A DNA stretch of 6,624 nt, from contig JAPPPC010000816.1 in NCBI GenBank assembly GCA_028817685.1, positions 1 to 6,624 on the forward strand. The letters are read 5' to 3'. The notes under the pieces are model-generated. The model had not been told where the DNA came from. It did not search any database and worked only from the letters and a program-made list of their open reading frames with translations. The position numbers and the translations under genes were made by a program. This document shows positions 1 through 5,401 of this stretch, piece after piece (the stretch's first letter is position 1; each line of letters opens with the position of its first letter). This DNA is from Rhodospirillaceae bacterium (lineage in GTDB: Bacteria > Pseudomonadota > Alphaproteobacteria > UBA8366 > GCA-2717185).

Positions 1-547
1 GCGCCAGCACGTCCGGCAATTCGTCCGGCGCTTCGGCGACCTTCATGCCGCGGCCGCCACCGCCCGCCGCGGCCTTGACCAGGACGGGGTATCCGATGTC
101 CTGCGCGATGCGGGCGGCTTCGGCATCGTCGGTCACCGGGCCGTCGGATCCGGGGACGACGGACAGGCCCAGCTCCTGAATCGCCTCCTTGGCCGCGATC
201 TTGTCGCCCATGAGGCGGATATGTTCCGGCGTCGGGCCGATGAAGACGTAGCCATGTTCCTCGACCATCTCCGCGAAGGCCGCATTCTCCGACAGGAACC
301 CGACACCGGGATGGATCGCGTCCGCGCCGGAGATCCGGGCGGCGGACAGGATGGCCTGCATATTCAGATAGCTGTCGCGCGACGCCGGCGGGCCGATACA
401 GACGCTTTCATCCGCCAGCCGCACATGCATGGCGTCGGAGTCGGCGGTGGAATGCACCGCGACCGTCTCGATTCCCATCTCGCGGCAGGCGCGATGCACG
501 CGCAGCGCGATCTCGCCCCGGTTCGCGATGAGGACTTTCTCGAACAA
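1..547 (-). CDS. accC: Biotin carboxylase subunit of acetyl-CoA carboxylase, N-terminal 182 residues (runs off the left edge)
   Basis: AccC carboxylates the biotin on AccB using ATP and bicarbonate, the first half-reaction of cytosolic acetyl-CoA carboxylase. The visible 182 residues are about 40% of the usual ~450. They open with VLIANRGEIALRV (residues 5-17), the standard biotin carboxylase N-terminus. GFLSEN follows at 83-88, then LMGDK with K116, a position matching the ATP-binding lysine of E. coli AccC. The ATP-grasp glycine loop lies at 158-168 (K158, then AAGGGGRGM). The biotin-site and C-terminal domains are off-window. The start is TTG at 547-545, chosen because the family N-terminus begins exactly there and the next in-frame ATG (M24) would delete conserved sequence. 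It lies 6 nt after the accB stop and in the same frame, so it is probably translated by coupling with accB; no clear Shine-Dalgarno is visible. Residue 82 is Val where E. coli has Tyr. Family identity is very secure. Confidence 0.96.
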   Translation of the reverse strand, partial: MFEKVLIANRGEIALRVHRACREMGIETVAVHSTADSDAMHVRLADESVCIGPPASRDSYLNMQAILSAARISGADAIHPGVGFLSENAAFAEMVEEHGYVFIGPTPEHIRLMGDKIAAKEAIQELGLSVVPGSDGPVTDDAEAARIAQDIGYPVLVKAAAGGGGRGMKVAEAPDELPDVLA

Positions 548-553
548 TGTCCG

Positions 554-994
554 CTACTCGAGGATCAGCAGCGGTTCGCCGAACTCGACCGGCTGACCGT
601 CATCGACGAGAACGCTCTTGACGGTACCGGCGCGCGGCGCGGGGATCGGGTTCATCACCTTCATCGCCTCGACGATGAACAGCGTGTCGCCTTCCGCGAC
701 CTGGCTGCCCGCTTTGACGAAGGGCGCCGCGTCGGGACTGGGGGCGAGATAGATCGTGCCGACCATCGGCGATGTCACCGCACCCGGATGGGACTCGTCG
801 TTGGCGGCGGGTGCCGGAGCCGCCGCTGCGGGGGCGGGAGCGGGTGCCATGGGTACTGCGGTCGCCGCGACTCCGTTGCGGACGACGCGGATACTGCGGT
901 CGCCCTCGGTTACTTCGACTTCGGCCAGGCCGGTCTCTTCCAGCAGCTTAGCGAGCTCGCGGATCTGGTCGCTGTCGACGGTCGGTTTTGCCAT
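554..994 (-). CDS. accB: Biotin carboxyl carrier protein of acetyl-CoA carboxylase (BCCP)
   Basis: AccB is the small carrier whose biotinylated lysine moves between biotin carboxylase and carboxyltransferase in acetyl-CoA carboxylase. The 146-residue product has the expected order: an N-terminal helical region (7-35), an Ala/Pro-rich flexible linker (about 43-64), and a C-terminal biotinyl domain (about 72-146). The biotin-attachment motif is EAMKVMN at 109-115, with K112 as the modified lysine. The segment SPDAAPFVKAG (86-96) matches the protruding 'thumb' that distinguishes true acetyl-CoA carboxylase BCCPs from other biotinyl domains, and the end (DDGQPVEFGEPLLILE) is very close to E. coli BCCP. 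The start is ATG at 994-992, with AAGGG (minus strand) at 1004-1000, 5 nt upstream. It follows the aroQ stop by 13 nt and precedes accC by 6 nt, which fits one transcript. Confidence 0.97.
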   Translation of the reverse strand: MAKPTVDSDQIRELAKLLEETGLAEVEVTEGDRSIRVVRNGVAATAVPMAPAPAPAAAAPAPAANDESHPGAVTSPMVGTIYLAPSPDAAPFVKAGSQVAEGDTLFIVEAMKVMNPIPAPRAGTVKSVLVDDGQPVEFGEPLLILE

Positions 995-1007
995 GTCAGC
1001 CCTTAAG

Positions 1008-1457
1008 TCAGCCTTTGTCCAAAATGTCTTTGATCGCCTCCAGCGCGAGCGTGTAGCCGCGCCAGCCGAAGCCGCAGATGACGCCCGCGGCTACCGGCGA
1101 AACATAGGAATGGTGGCGGAAGGATTCGCGCGCGAAGATGTTCGAGAGATGCACCTCGATGATTGGCGTGTCGAGCAGCGACAGCGCATCGAGGAGCGCA
1201 ACCGATGTGTGCGTAAAGGCGGCGGCGTTGATGATGACGCCCTGATGCGTGGTCCGGCAGTCCTGAATCCAGGTGACCAACTCGCCCTCGATATTGGATT
1301 GCCGGAAATCGACGTCGAGGCTCAGGCCCTTGGCGTGCGCGTGGCAGCGCTCCTCGATGTCGCCCAGCGTGTCGGACCCATAGATCGCCGGCTCGCGGAC
1401 GCCGAGCATGTTCAGGTTCGGTCCATTGAGGATCAGGATTTTGGCGTCGTCCGCCAC
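1008..1457 (-). CDS. aroQ: Type II 3-dehydroquinate dehydratase
   Basis: The enzyme dehydrates 3-dehydroquinate to 3-dehydroshikimate, step three of the shikimate pathway, as a cytosolic dodecamer in this family. The 149-residue length is typical. Near the N-terminus is ILNGPNLNMLGVREPAIYG (9-27), containing the catalytic arginine (R21) and tyrosine (Y26) of the flexible lid. FRQSNIEGEL lies at 51-60, IINAAAFTHTSVALLDAL at 75-92 (N77, H83 in the substrate site), and EVHLSNIFARESFRHHS at 101-117 (catalytic H103; R114 substrate-binding). All family signature residues are present. The start is GTG at 1457-1455, fixed by a strong AAGGAG 7 nt upstream and by the family N-terminus. It is first in the aroQ-accB-accC operon, an order familiar in Alphaproteobacteria. 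A catabolic quinate-pathway role is possible for type II enzymes, but the acc partners favour biosynthesis. Confidence 0.97.
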   Translation of the reverse strand: MADDAKILILNGPNLNMLGVREPAIYGSDTLGDIEERCHAHAKGLSLDVDFRQSNIEGELVTWIQDCRTTHQGVIINAAAFTHTSVALLDALSLLDTPIIEVHLSNIFARESFRHHSYVSPVAAGVICGFGWRGYTLALEAIKDILDKG

Positions 1458-1464
1458 CGTTGAT

Positions 1465-1470
1465 CTCCTT
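1465..1470 (-). promoter_or_regulatory. Ribosome binding site of aroQ (AAGGAG)
   Basis: The minus strand reads AAGGAG here, 7 nt upstream of the GTG at 1457-1455. It is a near-perfect Shine-Dalgarno and decides the non-ATG start of aroQ. Confidence 0.85.
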
Positions 1471-1508
1471 ACCGCGCCGCCGCCCGAGGGGCCGGAACAT
1501 TGGAATCG

Positions 1509-1536
1509 GTTATATCACCTCGCAGGGGTCACGCAA
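1509..1536 (-). promoter_or_regulatory. Candidate sigma-70-type promoter for aroQ-accB-accC
   Basis: On the minus strand a -35-like TTGCGT (1536-1531) is followed after 16 nt by TATAAC (1514-1509), a 5/6 match to the -10 consensus. The -35 matches only in the TTG half, as is often seen in alphaproteobacterial promoters. Transcription would begin near 1502, giving a leader of about 45 nt that contains the AAGGAG site. The placement is right and the -10 is good, but this comes from pattern reading only. Confidence 0.5.
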
Positions 1537-1638
1537 GGATGCCAGCGCGGCCATTCCCTGGTAGAATTTCGCAGGTAGTTGCGGTATGCGACTCCCTGTG
1601 GTGATTGCACGGCCCCGCAACACGGAATCGGACGACCG

Positions 1639-1658
1639 GTCAATGAGCGATGATTGAC
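1639..1658. promoter_or_regulatory. Candidate operator: GTCAAT-N8-ATTGAC dyad over a possible hpd -35 element
   Basis: GTCAAT (1639-1644) and ATTGAC (1653-1658) form a perfect 6-base inverted repeat with an 8-base spacer, a size suited to a dimeric helix-turn-helix regulator. The right arm overlaps TTGACG (1654-1659), a 5/6 match to a -35 element facing hpd. The matching -10 is weak: the best I see is GAACAT at 1680-1685, with a 20-nt spacing. Operator function and regulator family are inference; no regulator gene is in the window. Confidence 0.35.
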
Positions 1659-1699
1659 GCATTCCGGCTGATCGTTGGCGAACATCTTGCCAGAAGCTT

Positions 1700-1715
1700 G
1701 CGCGGCAGGCCGCGC
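1700..1715 (+). promoter_or_regulatory. Short dyad in the hpd leader (GCGCGGC-AG-GCCGCGC)
   Basis: This is a perfect 7-base inverted repeat with a 2-base centre. As RNA the loop would have to open the innermost pairs, leaving a GC-only stem of about 6 bp. Its centre is 44 bp (about four helical turns) upstream of the centre of the next 7-2-7 dyad. It could be a protein site or an RNA structure, or a by-product of high GC. Confidence 0.3.
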
Positions 1716-1743
1716 GGCTCCCCCGCGACCCTTCTGTTCCAGA

Positions 1744-1764
1744 CCGCGGAAATCCGCGGATTTT
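1744..1764 (+). promoter_or_regulatory. Hairpin with a T-run just upstream of the hpd ribosome binding site
   Basis: CCGCGGA (1744-1750) and TCCGCGG (1753-1759) are perfect inverted repeats around AA, followed by A and then TTTT (1761-1764). The stem is short for an intrinsic terminator, but stem plus T-run just before the Shine-Dalgarno at 1773 is what a leader attenuator or a double-stranded operator could look like. The same bases also read as a near tandem 10-mer (CCGCGGAAAT, CCGCGGATTT). Function is unproven. Confidence 0.35.
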
Positions 1765-1772
1765 CAGGCAAC

Positions 1773-1777
1773 AGGAG
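1773..1777 (+). promoter_or_regulatory. Ribosome binding site of hpd (AGGAG)
   Basis: AGGAG ends 8 nt before the GTG at 1786 and is the only good Shine-Dalgarno in the leader. It decides the hpd start. The in-frame GTG at 1777 overlaps this site and the TTG at 1675 lies upstream of it, so both are poor starts. Confidence 0.8.
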
Positions 1778-1785
1778 TGAAACTA

Positions 1786-2889
1786 GTGACAGGAAAAACA
1801 GACATAAAGAGTGCCAAGGGCCCGGGCGATCTTTGGGATAATCCGCTTGGTACCGATGGGTTCGAGTTCGTCGAATACAGCACGCCCGACCCGGCTGCGA
1901 TGGCGTCCCTGTTCGAGCGGTTGGGCTTCAGGGCGGTGGCGAAGCACCGTTCCAAGGCCGTAACCCTGTTCCGGCAGGGCGATATCAACTTCATTCTCAA
2001 TGACGAACCGGACAGTCATGCGGCGCGATTCGCCGATGTGCACGGTCCCTGCGCCTGCGCCATGGCGCTGAGGGTTAAGGATGCTGGCGCCGCCTACGAG
2101 CACGCGCTGGCACAAGGCGTGCGGGGCGTGCCGTCGCAGACGGGCCCCATGGAGCTCAACATTCCGGCGATCGAGGGGATCGGCGGGGCGTTGGTCTATC
2201 TGGTCGACCGCTATGGCGATAGCGACATCTACGACATCGATTTCCGGCCGATCGAGGGCGCCGATCGGCATCCGACGGAATACGGGCTGTCCTATATCGA
2301 CCACCTGACGCACAACGTCTATCAGGGCAACATGGAAGAGTGGGCCGGCTATTACGCGCGGCTGTTCAACTTCAAGGAGGTCCGGTTCTTCGACATCGAG
2401 GGCAAGCTGACGGGCCTTAAGAGCAAGGCGATGACCAGCCCGTGCGGCAAGATCCGCATCCCGATCAACGAGTCGACGGACAATAAGAGCCAGATCGTGG
2501 AATTCCTCGAACAGTATAACGGCGAAGGGATCCAGCATGTGGCGCTGGGCACCGGCGATATCTTCGCGACGGTCGAGGCGATGCGCGCCGGCGGCGTCGC
2601 CTTCATGGATACGCCGGACACCTATTTCGAGGGGGTCGACGCCCGCCTGCCGGGCCATGGCGAAGATGTCGATCGGCTGCACCGCAACAAGATCCTGATC
2701 GACGGCGCCCCGGCCGACGATCAGGGGCTGTTGCTGCAGATCTTCACCGATACGGTGATCGGGCCGATCTTTTTCGAGATCATCCAACGCAAGGGCAATG
2801 AGGGGTTCGGCGAGGGCAATTTTCAGGCCCTGTTCGACTCGATTGAAGCCGACCAGGTGCGCCGCGGCGTCTTGGAAGACAAGGCGTAA
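1786..2889 (+). CDS. hpd: 4-hydroxyphenylpyruvate dioxygenase
   Basis: This non-haem Fe(II) enzyme converts 4-hydroxyphenylpyruvate and O2 to homogentisate and CO2, the committed step of tyrosine breakdown, in the cytosol. The 367-residue product has the two vicinal-oxygen-chelate halves of the family: an N-terminal structural domain (about 22-155) and a C-terminal catalytic domain (about 168-355). The three expected iron ligands are H173 in IDHLTHNVY, H251 in EGIQHVALG and E331 in FFEIIQRKG. The C-terminal signature FGEGNFQALF (341-350) is intact, and the sequence is very close to the Pseudomonas enzyme as I recall it. Start GTG at 1786 is set by AGGAG 8 nt upstream. It leaves about 11 residues before DLWDNP that the Pseudomonas protein lacks. 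First gene of the hpd-hmgA-fahA operon; the dyads in its leader suggest regulation. Confidence 0.97.
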   Translation: MTGKTDIKSAKGPGDLWDNPLGTDGFEFVEYSTPDPAAMASLFERLGFRAVAKHRSKAVTLFRQGDINFILNDEPDSHAARFADVHGPCACAMALRVKDAGAAYEHALAQGVRGVPSQTGPMELNIPAIEGIGGALVYLVDRYGDSDIYDIDFRPIEGADRHPTEYGLSYIDHLTHNVYQGNMEEWAGYYARLFNFKEVRFFDIEGKLTGLKSKAMTSPCGKIRIPINESTDNKSQIVEFLEQYNGEGIQHVALGTGDIFATVEAMRAGGVAFMDTPDTYFEGVDARLPGHGEDVDRLHRNKILIDGAPADDQGLLLQIFTDTVIGPIFFEIIQRKGNEGFGEGNFQALFDSIEADQVRRGVLEDKA

Positions 2890-2912
2890 CCGCTGCCAGA
2901 AAGGAAGATGAC

Positions 2913-4043
2913 ATGAGCAAGAAATGGATTTCGTTTCCCAAGGTCGAGGGCACGGCCTCGCGGCAGGCGCACGCCGCCCTGCCGGAAGGGACCTATGAAC
3001 GCGAGATGGGCCGGGAGGGGTTCTTCGGTCCGGCCACGCAGATGCACCACAAGCACCCGCCGACCGGCTGGACCGATTTCGAGGGACCGCTGCGGCCGCG
3101 CATGTACGATCTGACGCGGCTCAACGCGGCGCAGGAGTCGCCCTGGGATGCGCCGATGGTGTTGTCGAACGCGCATACGAAAATCTTCTACTGGCGCACG
3201 GCGGGCGCGATGGACCATCTGGTGCGCAGCGCCGACGGCGACGAATTGCTGTTCGTGCATGCGGGATCGGGCGAGCTGTTCTGCGATTACGGCCGGCTGA
3301 CCTTCCGCGATGGCGACTATATCGTGCTGCCGCGCGGGACCATGTGGCGGGTGGCCTGCGACGGGGATGCCGAGTTCCTGATGATCGAGGCGGTCAACGA
3401 TGCTTTCCAACTGCCGGAGAAGGGGCTGGTCGGCCCGCACGCGATCTTTGATCCCGCCATGCTGCGCACGCCGGAAATCGACGACGCTTTCCTGGCGCAG
3501 CAGGATGAAAGCGAGTGGCAGGTAAAGATCAAGCGGCAGGATTCGGTTTCGACCGCGACCTACCCCTACAACCCGCTCGACGCGGTTGGCTGGCACGGCG
3601 ATCTGGCGCCGGTCAGCGTCAACTGGCGCGACATCCGGCCGCTGATGAGCCACCGGTACCACGTGCCGCCCTCGGCGCATTCGACCTTCGTCGCCAAACG
3701 CTTCGTTGTCTGCACCTTCGTGCCGCGACCGTTCGAGAGCGATCCGGACGCGCTCAAGGTGCCGTTCTTCCACAACAATGACGACTATGACGAGGTGATC
3801 TTTTTCCACAAGGGCAAGTTCTTCAGCCGCGACAACACCCATCCCGGCATGATGTCCTTCCACCCCTGCGGATTCACCCATGGGCCGCACCCGAAGGCGC
3901 TGCAGGGCGCGTTCAAACCGAAGGCGGAGGCCACGGACGAGGTCGCGGTGATGCTTGATGCCCGCGACCCGCTGACCCCCGCCGACCTGCCGGACGGGGT
4001 CGAGTTCACCGCCTATGTCGAGAGCTGGAAGGGCGGGGCATGA
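2913..4043 (+). CDS. hmgA: Homogentisate 1,2-dioxygenase, short bacterial form
   Basis: The enzyme cleaves the ring of homogentisate with O2 to give maleylacetoacetate, using non-haem iron in a cupin fold. The product is 376 residues, against about 430-445 for the classical mammalian/Pseudomonas form, so it belongs to the shorter branch also found in actinobacteria. Conserved segments are EGFFGPATQMHHKHPPTGW (35-53), the first cupin core (about 108-160) and the metal-site block (284-326). Comparison with human HGD from memory puts the iron ligands at H287 (PFFHNND), E294 (DYDEVIFF) and H323 (FTHGPHP), and the catalytic-base histidine at H250 (RYHVPPS). It starts 23 nt after the hpd stop behind AAGGAAG (2901-2907), and its stop overlaps the fahA start by 4 nt. 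The hpd and fahA neighbours strongly support homogentisate as substrate; related cupin dioxygenases acting on similar ring diols cannot be fully excluded. Confidence 0.9.
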   Translation: MSKKWISFPKVEGTASRQAHAALPEGTYEREMGREGFFGPATQMHHKHPPTGWTDFEGPLRPRMYDLTRLNAAQESPWDAPMVLSNAHTKIFYWRTAGAMDHLVRSADGDELLFVHAGSGELFCDYGRLTFRDGDYIVLPRGTMWRVACDGDAEFLMIEAVNDAFQLPEKGLVGPHAIFDPAMLRTPEIDDAFLAQQDESEWQVKIKRQDSVSTATYPYNPLDAVGWHGDLAPVSVNWRDIRPLMSHRYHVPPSAHSTFVAKRFVVCTFVPRPFESDPDALKVPFFHNNDDYDEVIFFHKGKFFSRDNTHPGMMSFHPCGFTHGPHPKALQGAFKPKAEATDEVAVMLDARDPLTPADLPDGVEFTAYVESWKGGA

Positions 4044-5008
4044 AGCTGGGGTCGCTCAGAGACGGAACCCGCGACGGCGCCTTCGTCATCGTCGCCGACG
4101 ATTTGAAGACGGCAATCGCCGCCGATGGCGTGGCGCCAAGCCTTCTGGCGGCGCTGGAGGATTGGGACCGGGCCGCACCGGCGTTGCGCGCCCTGGCGGC
4201 GGAAGGCGAGTCGTTCCCACTCGAGGGGCGCGTCTTCGAGTCGCCGCTGCCGCGCAGCTTCCAGTTCCTCGATGGCAGCGTCTATCTCTACCATGCGGAG
4301 CTGCTGCGCCAGGCGCGCGGCGAAACCCTGCCGCCGAACTTCCTGGTCGATCCGATGATGTATCAGGGCCTGTCCGACCGGTTCCTCGGCCCGACCGACG
4401 ACATCCAGGCGGCGGACGAGGCCTGGGGTATCGATTTCGAGGCCGAGGTCGCGGTGGTGACCGACGACGTGCCGATGGGCGTTTCGCCGGAAGCGGCGGC
4501 GGGCCACATCAAGCTGGTGATGCTGGTCAACGATGTCAGCCTGCGCAATCTGATCCCGGACGAGCTGAAGAAGAATTTCGGCTTCGTGCACGGCAAGCCG
4601 CCATCGTCCTTCTCACCCGTGGCGGTGACTCCGGAGGCGCTGGGCGATGTCTGGGACGGTGCGAAGCTGCACGGTCAGGTGGTTGTGACCCACAATGATG
4701 AGCGGTTCGGCCAGCCCGATGCCGGGCAGGACATGTATTTCGACTTTCCGTTTCTGATCGCCCATGCCGCCAAGACAAGGCCGCTGGCGGCAGGCACGAT
4801 CGTCGGCTCCGGCACTGTGTCGAACCGCGACCCGGATGCCGGGTCCTGCTGCCTGGCCGAGCGCCGCACCATCGAGACGATCGAGAGCGGTGCTCCGAAA
4901 ACGCCCTTCATGGCCTTCGGTGACCGCGTGCAGATCGAGATGCTGGACGGGGCGGGCAATTCGATCTTCGGGGTGATCGACCAGAAGGTGGTGCGGTACG
5001 GGGTTTAG
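4040..5008 (+). CDS. fahA: Fumarylacetoacetate hydrolase family protein, probable fumarylacetoacetase
   Basis: It is predicted to hydrolyse fumarylacetoacetate to fumarate and acetoacetate, the last step of tyrosine degradation. The 322-residue product has a small N-terminal domain (1 to about 75) of the type joined to shorter bacterial FAH proteins, then the FAH catalytic fold. Against mammalian FAH (from memory), D78 and H85 in LDGSVYLYH have the 7-residue spacing of the metal ligand D126 and catalytic H133. E134 and E136 (DFEAEV) and D165 (VNDVS) complete the metal site. K186 (HGKPPSSFSP) and E274 (CCLAE) sit where the oxyanion lysine and conserved glutamate are expected. It is shorter than mammalian FAH (about 420). 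The ATG overlaps the hmgA stop in an ATGA, with GAAGGG at 4028-4033, so translation is likely coupled. The family also includes other C-C bond hydrolases; operon context gives the specificity. Confidence 0.9.
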   Translation: MKLGSLRDGTRDGAFVIVADDLKTAIAADGVAPSLLAALEDWDRAAPALRALAAEGESFPLEGRVFESPLPRSFQFLDGSVYLYHAELLRQARGETLPPNFLVDPMMYQGLSDRFLGPTDDIQAADEAWGIDFEAEVAVVTDDVPMGVSPEAAAGHIKLVMLVNDVSLRNLIPDELKKNFGFVHGKPPSSFSPVAVTPEALGDVWDGAKLHGQVVVTHNDERFGQPDAGQDMYFDFPFLIAHAAKTRPLAAGTIVGSGTVSNRDPDAGSCCLAERRTIETIESGAPKTPFMAFGDRVQIEMLDGAGNSIFGVIDQKVVRYGV

Positions 5009-5349
5009 TGATCCGCGCCGTGCAGGATCTCGTCCTTCAGGCCGGTTTCGTATTCCAGGCCCGCGGGGGTCAGAGTGATAGCGATGGGGAAGGTGCCGTA
5101 GGCCAGCGCCTTGCGGTTGAGGGCGCGCCACACCGCTTCGTTGCGCAGACCTGTCGCATCGCGGCCCAGCACGATATAGGGGCCCATGTGAAAGTGGTTA
5201 CCGTGCGGCGGCGGGAAGGCGGTGATCGTGACCTCCCCGGTTTCCTGGTTCGGTGTCGCCATGTCCGGCAGACGGGCGAGTTCTTGCAGCAGGGTCAGCG
5301 TCTTCAGCTGCAGCTTGTTGAGCTTTCGCGGGTTTCTCTTCGGTGGCAT
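5005..5349 (-). CDS. Conserved-looking small protein of unknown function, possible winged-helix fold
   Basis: I do not recognise this 114-residue product. The N-terminus is basic (MPPKRNPRKLNK). A likely amphipathic helix follows (13-28). A histidine cluster, PPPHGNHFHMGPY (46-58; H49, H52, H54), lies between probable strands. A helix containing EAVWRALNRKAL (71-82) and two strands around FPIAITLTPAGLEYETG (87-103) follow. The helix-strand-ITLTPAG pattern resembles the recognition-helix and wing of MarR-like winged-helix proteins, but that is inference. No signal peptide or membrane segment is visible. The ATG at 5349-5347 is chosen for its strong GGAGGG 5 nt upstream; an in-frame ATG at 5388 would add 13 residues but has no Shine-Dalgarno. 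The reading frame looks real: GC-rich third positions, a good start and a plausible secondary structure pattern. Its TAA overlaps the TAG of the convergent fahA. Confidence 0.75.
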   Translation of the reverse strand: MPPKRNPRKLNKLQLKTLTLLQELARLPDMATPNQETGEVTITAFPPPHGNHFHMGPYIVLGRDATGLRNEAVWRALNRKALAYGTFPIAITLTPAGLEYETGLKDEILHGADH

Positions 5350-5354
5350 GTCAT

Positions 5355-5360
5355 CCCTCC
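5355..5360 (-). promoter_or_regulatory. Ribosome binding site of the 114-residue unknown protein (GGAGGG)
   Basis: The minus strand reads GGAGGG, 5 nt before the ATG at 5349-5347. It supports that start over the upstream in-frame ATG at 5388-5386. Confidence 0.7.
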
Positions 5361-5367
5361 AGAGATG

Positions 5368-5396
5368 AACATCGGCGCTGGCGCGCATCCGGTCAA
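5368..5396 (-). promoter_or_regulatory. Candidate promoter of the 114-residue unknown protein
   Basis: On the minus strand, TTGACC (5396-5391, a 5/6 match to -35) is followed after 17 nt by GATGTT (5373-5368, only 3/6 to -10). Transcription from about 5361 would give a very short leader that just includes the GGAGGG site. If right, the upstream ATG at 5388 lies inside the promoter and cannot be the start. The weak -10 keeps confidence low. Confidence 0.3.
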
Positions 5397-5401
5397 GGTT
5401 T

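Larger units (their letters stand above)
1458..1785. other. Divergent intergenic control region between aroQ and hpd
   Basis: These 328 bases separate two divergent operons. I see no convincing gene here. The one open frame entering it (63 codons from an ATG at 1650) overlaps the hpd start and resembles no family. The left side (about 1465-1536) holds the aroQ ribosome binding site and promoter candidate. The right side (about 1639-1777) holds three short dyads and the hpd ribosome binding site. GTTGCGG at 1578-1584 and CCGCAAC at 1615-1621 also form 7-base arms, but 30 nt apart and possibly by chance. The 8-mer GGAATCGG occurs twice, at 1502-1509 and 1624-1631, with no clear meaning. Confidence 0.8.

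Noticed and set aside
221..1006. A long plus-strand open frame (261 codons) opposite accC and accB
   Set aside because: Its product is rich in Arg, Asp and Gly with no family likeness, and it lies antisense to two certain genes. It is a by-product of GC-rich codon bias.
1675..1785. Upstream TTG start giving hpd a 37-residue N-terminal extension
   Set aside because: The extra residues match nothing in the family, the stretch holds dyads and the Shine-Dalgarno, and GTG 1786 has ideal spacing to AGGAG.
1650..1841. Possible 63-codon leader peptide before hpd
   Set aside because: No Shine-Dalgarno, no run of Tyr or Phe codons as expected for an attenuation peptide, and it overlaps the hpd start.
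1783..2787. A 334-codon minus-strand open frame opposite hpd
   Set aside because: It mirrors hpd for nearly its whole length, has an Arg/Asp/Ala-heavy product, and hpd is certain from its intact iron ligands.
2823..3890. A 355-codon minus-strand open frame opposite hmgA
   Set aside because: Antisense shadow of a well-supported gene; the product has no recognisable motif.
4013..4591. A 192-codon minus-strand open frame opposite fahA
   Set aside because: Shadow of fahA, with no ribosome binding site or family likeness noted.
4829..4845. GACCCGG-ATG-CCGGGTC hairpin as a possible terminator
   Set aside because: It lies inside fahA, codes for conserved-looking residues and has no T-run after it.
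5350..5388. 13-residue N-terminal extension of the 114-residue protein from ATG 5388
   Set aside because: No Shine-Dalgarno before it, while GGAGGG sits exactly before ATG 5349.
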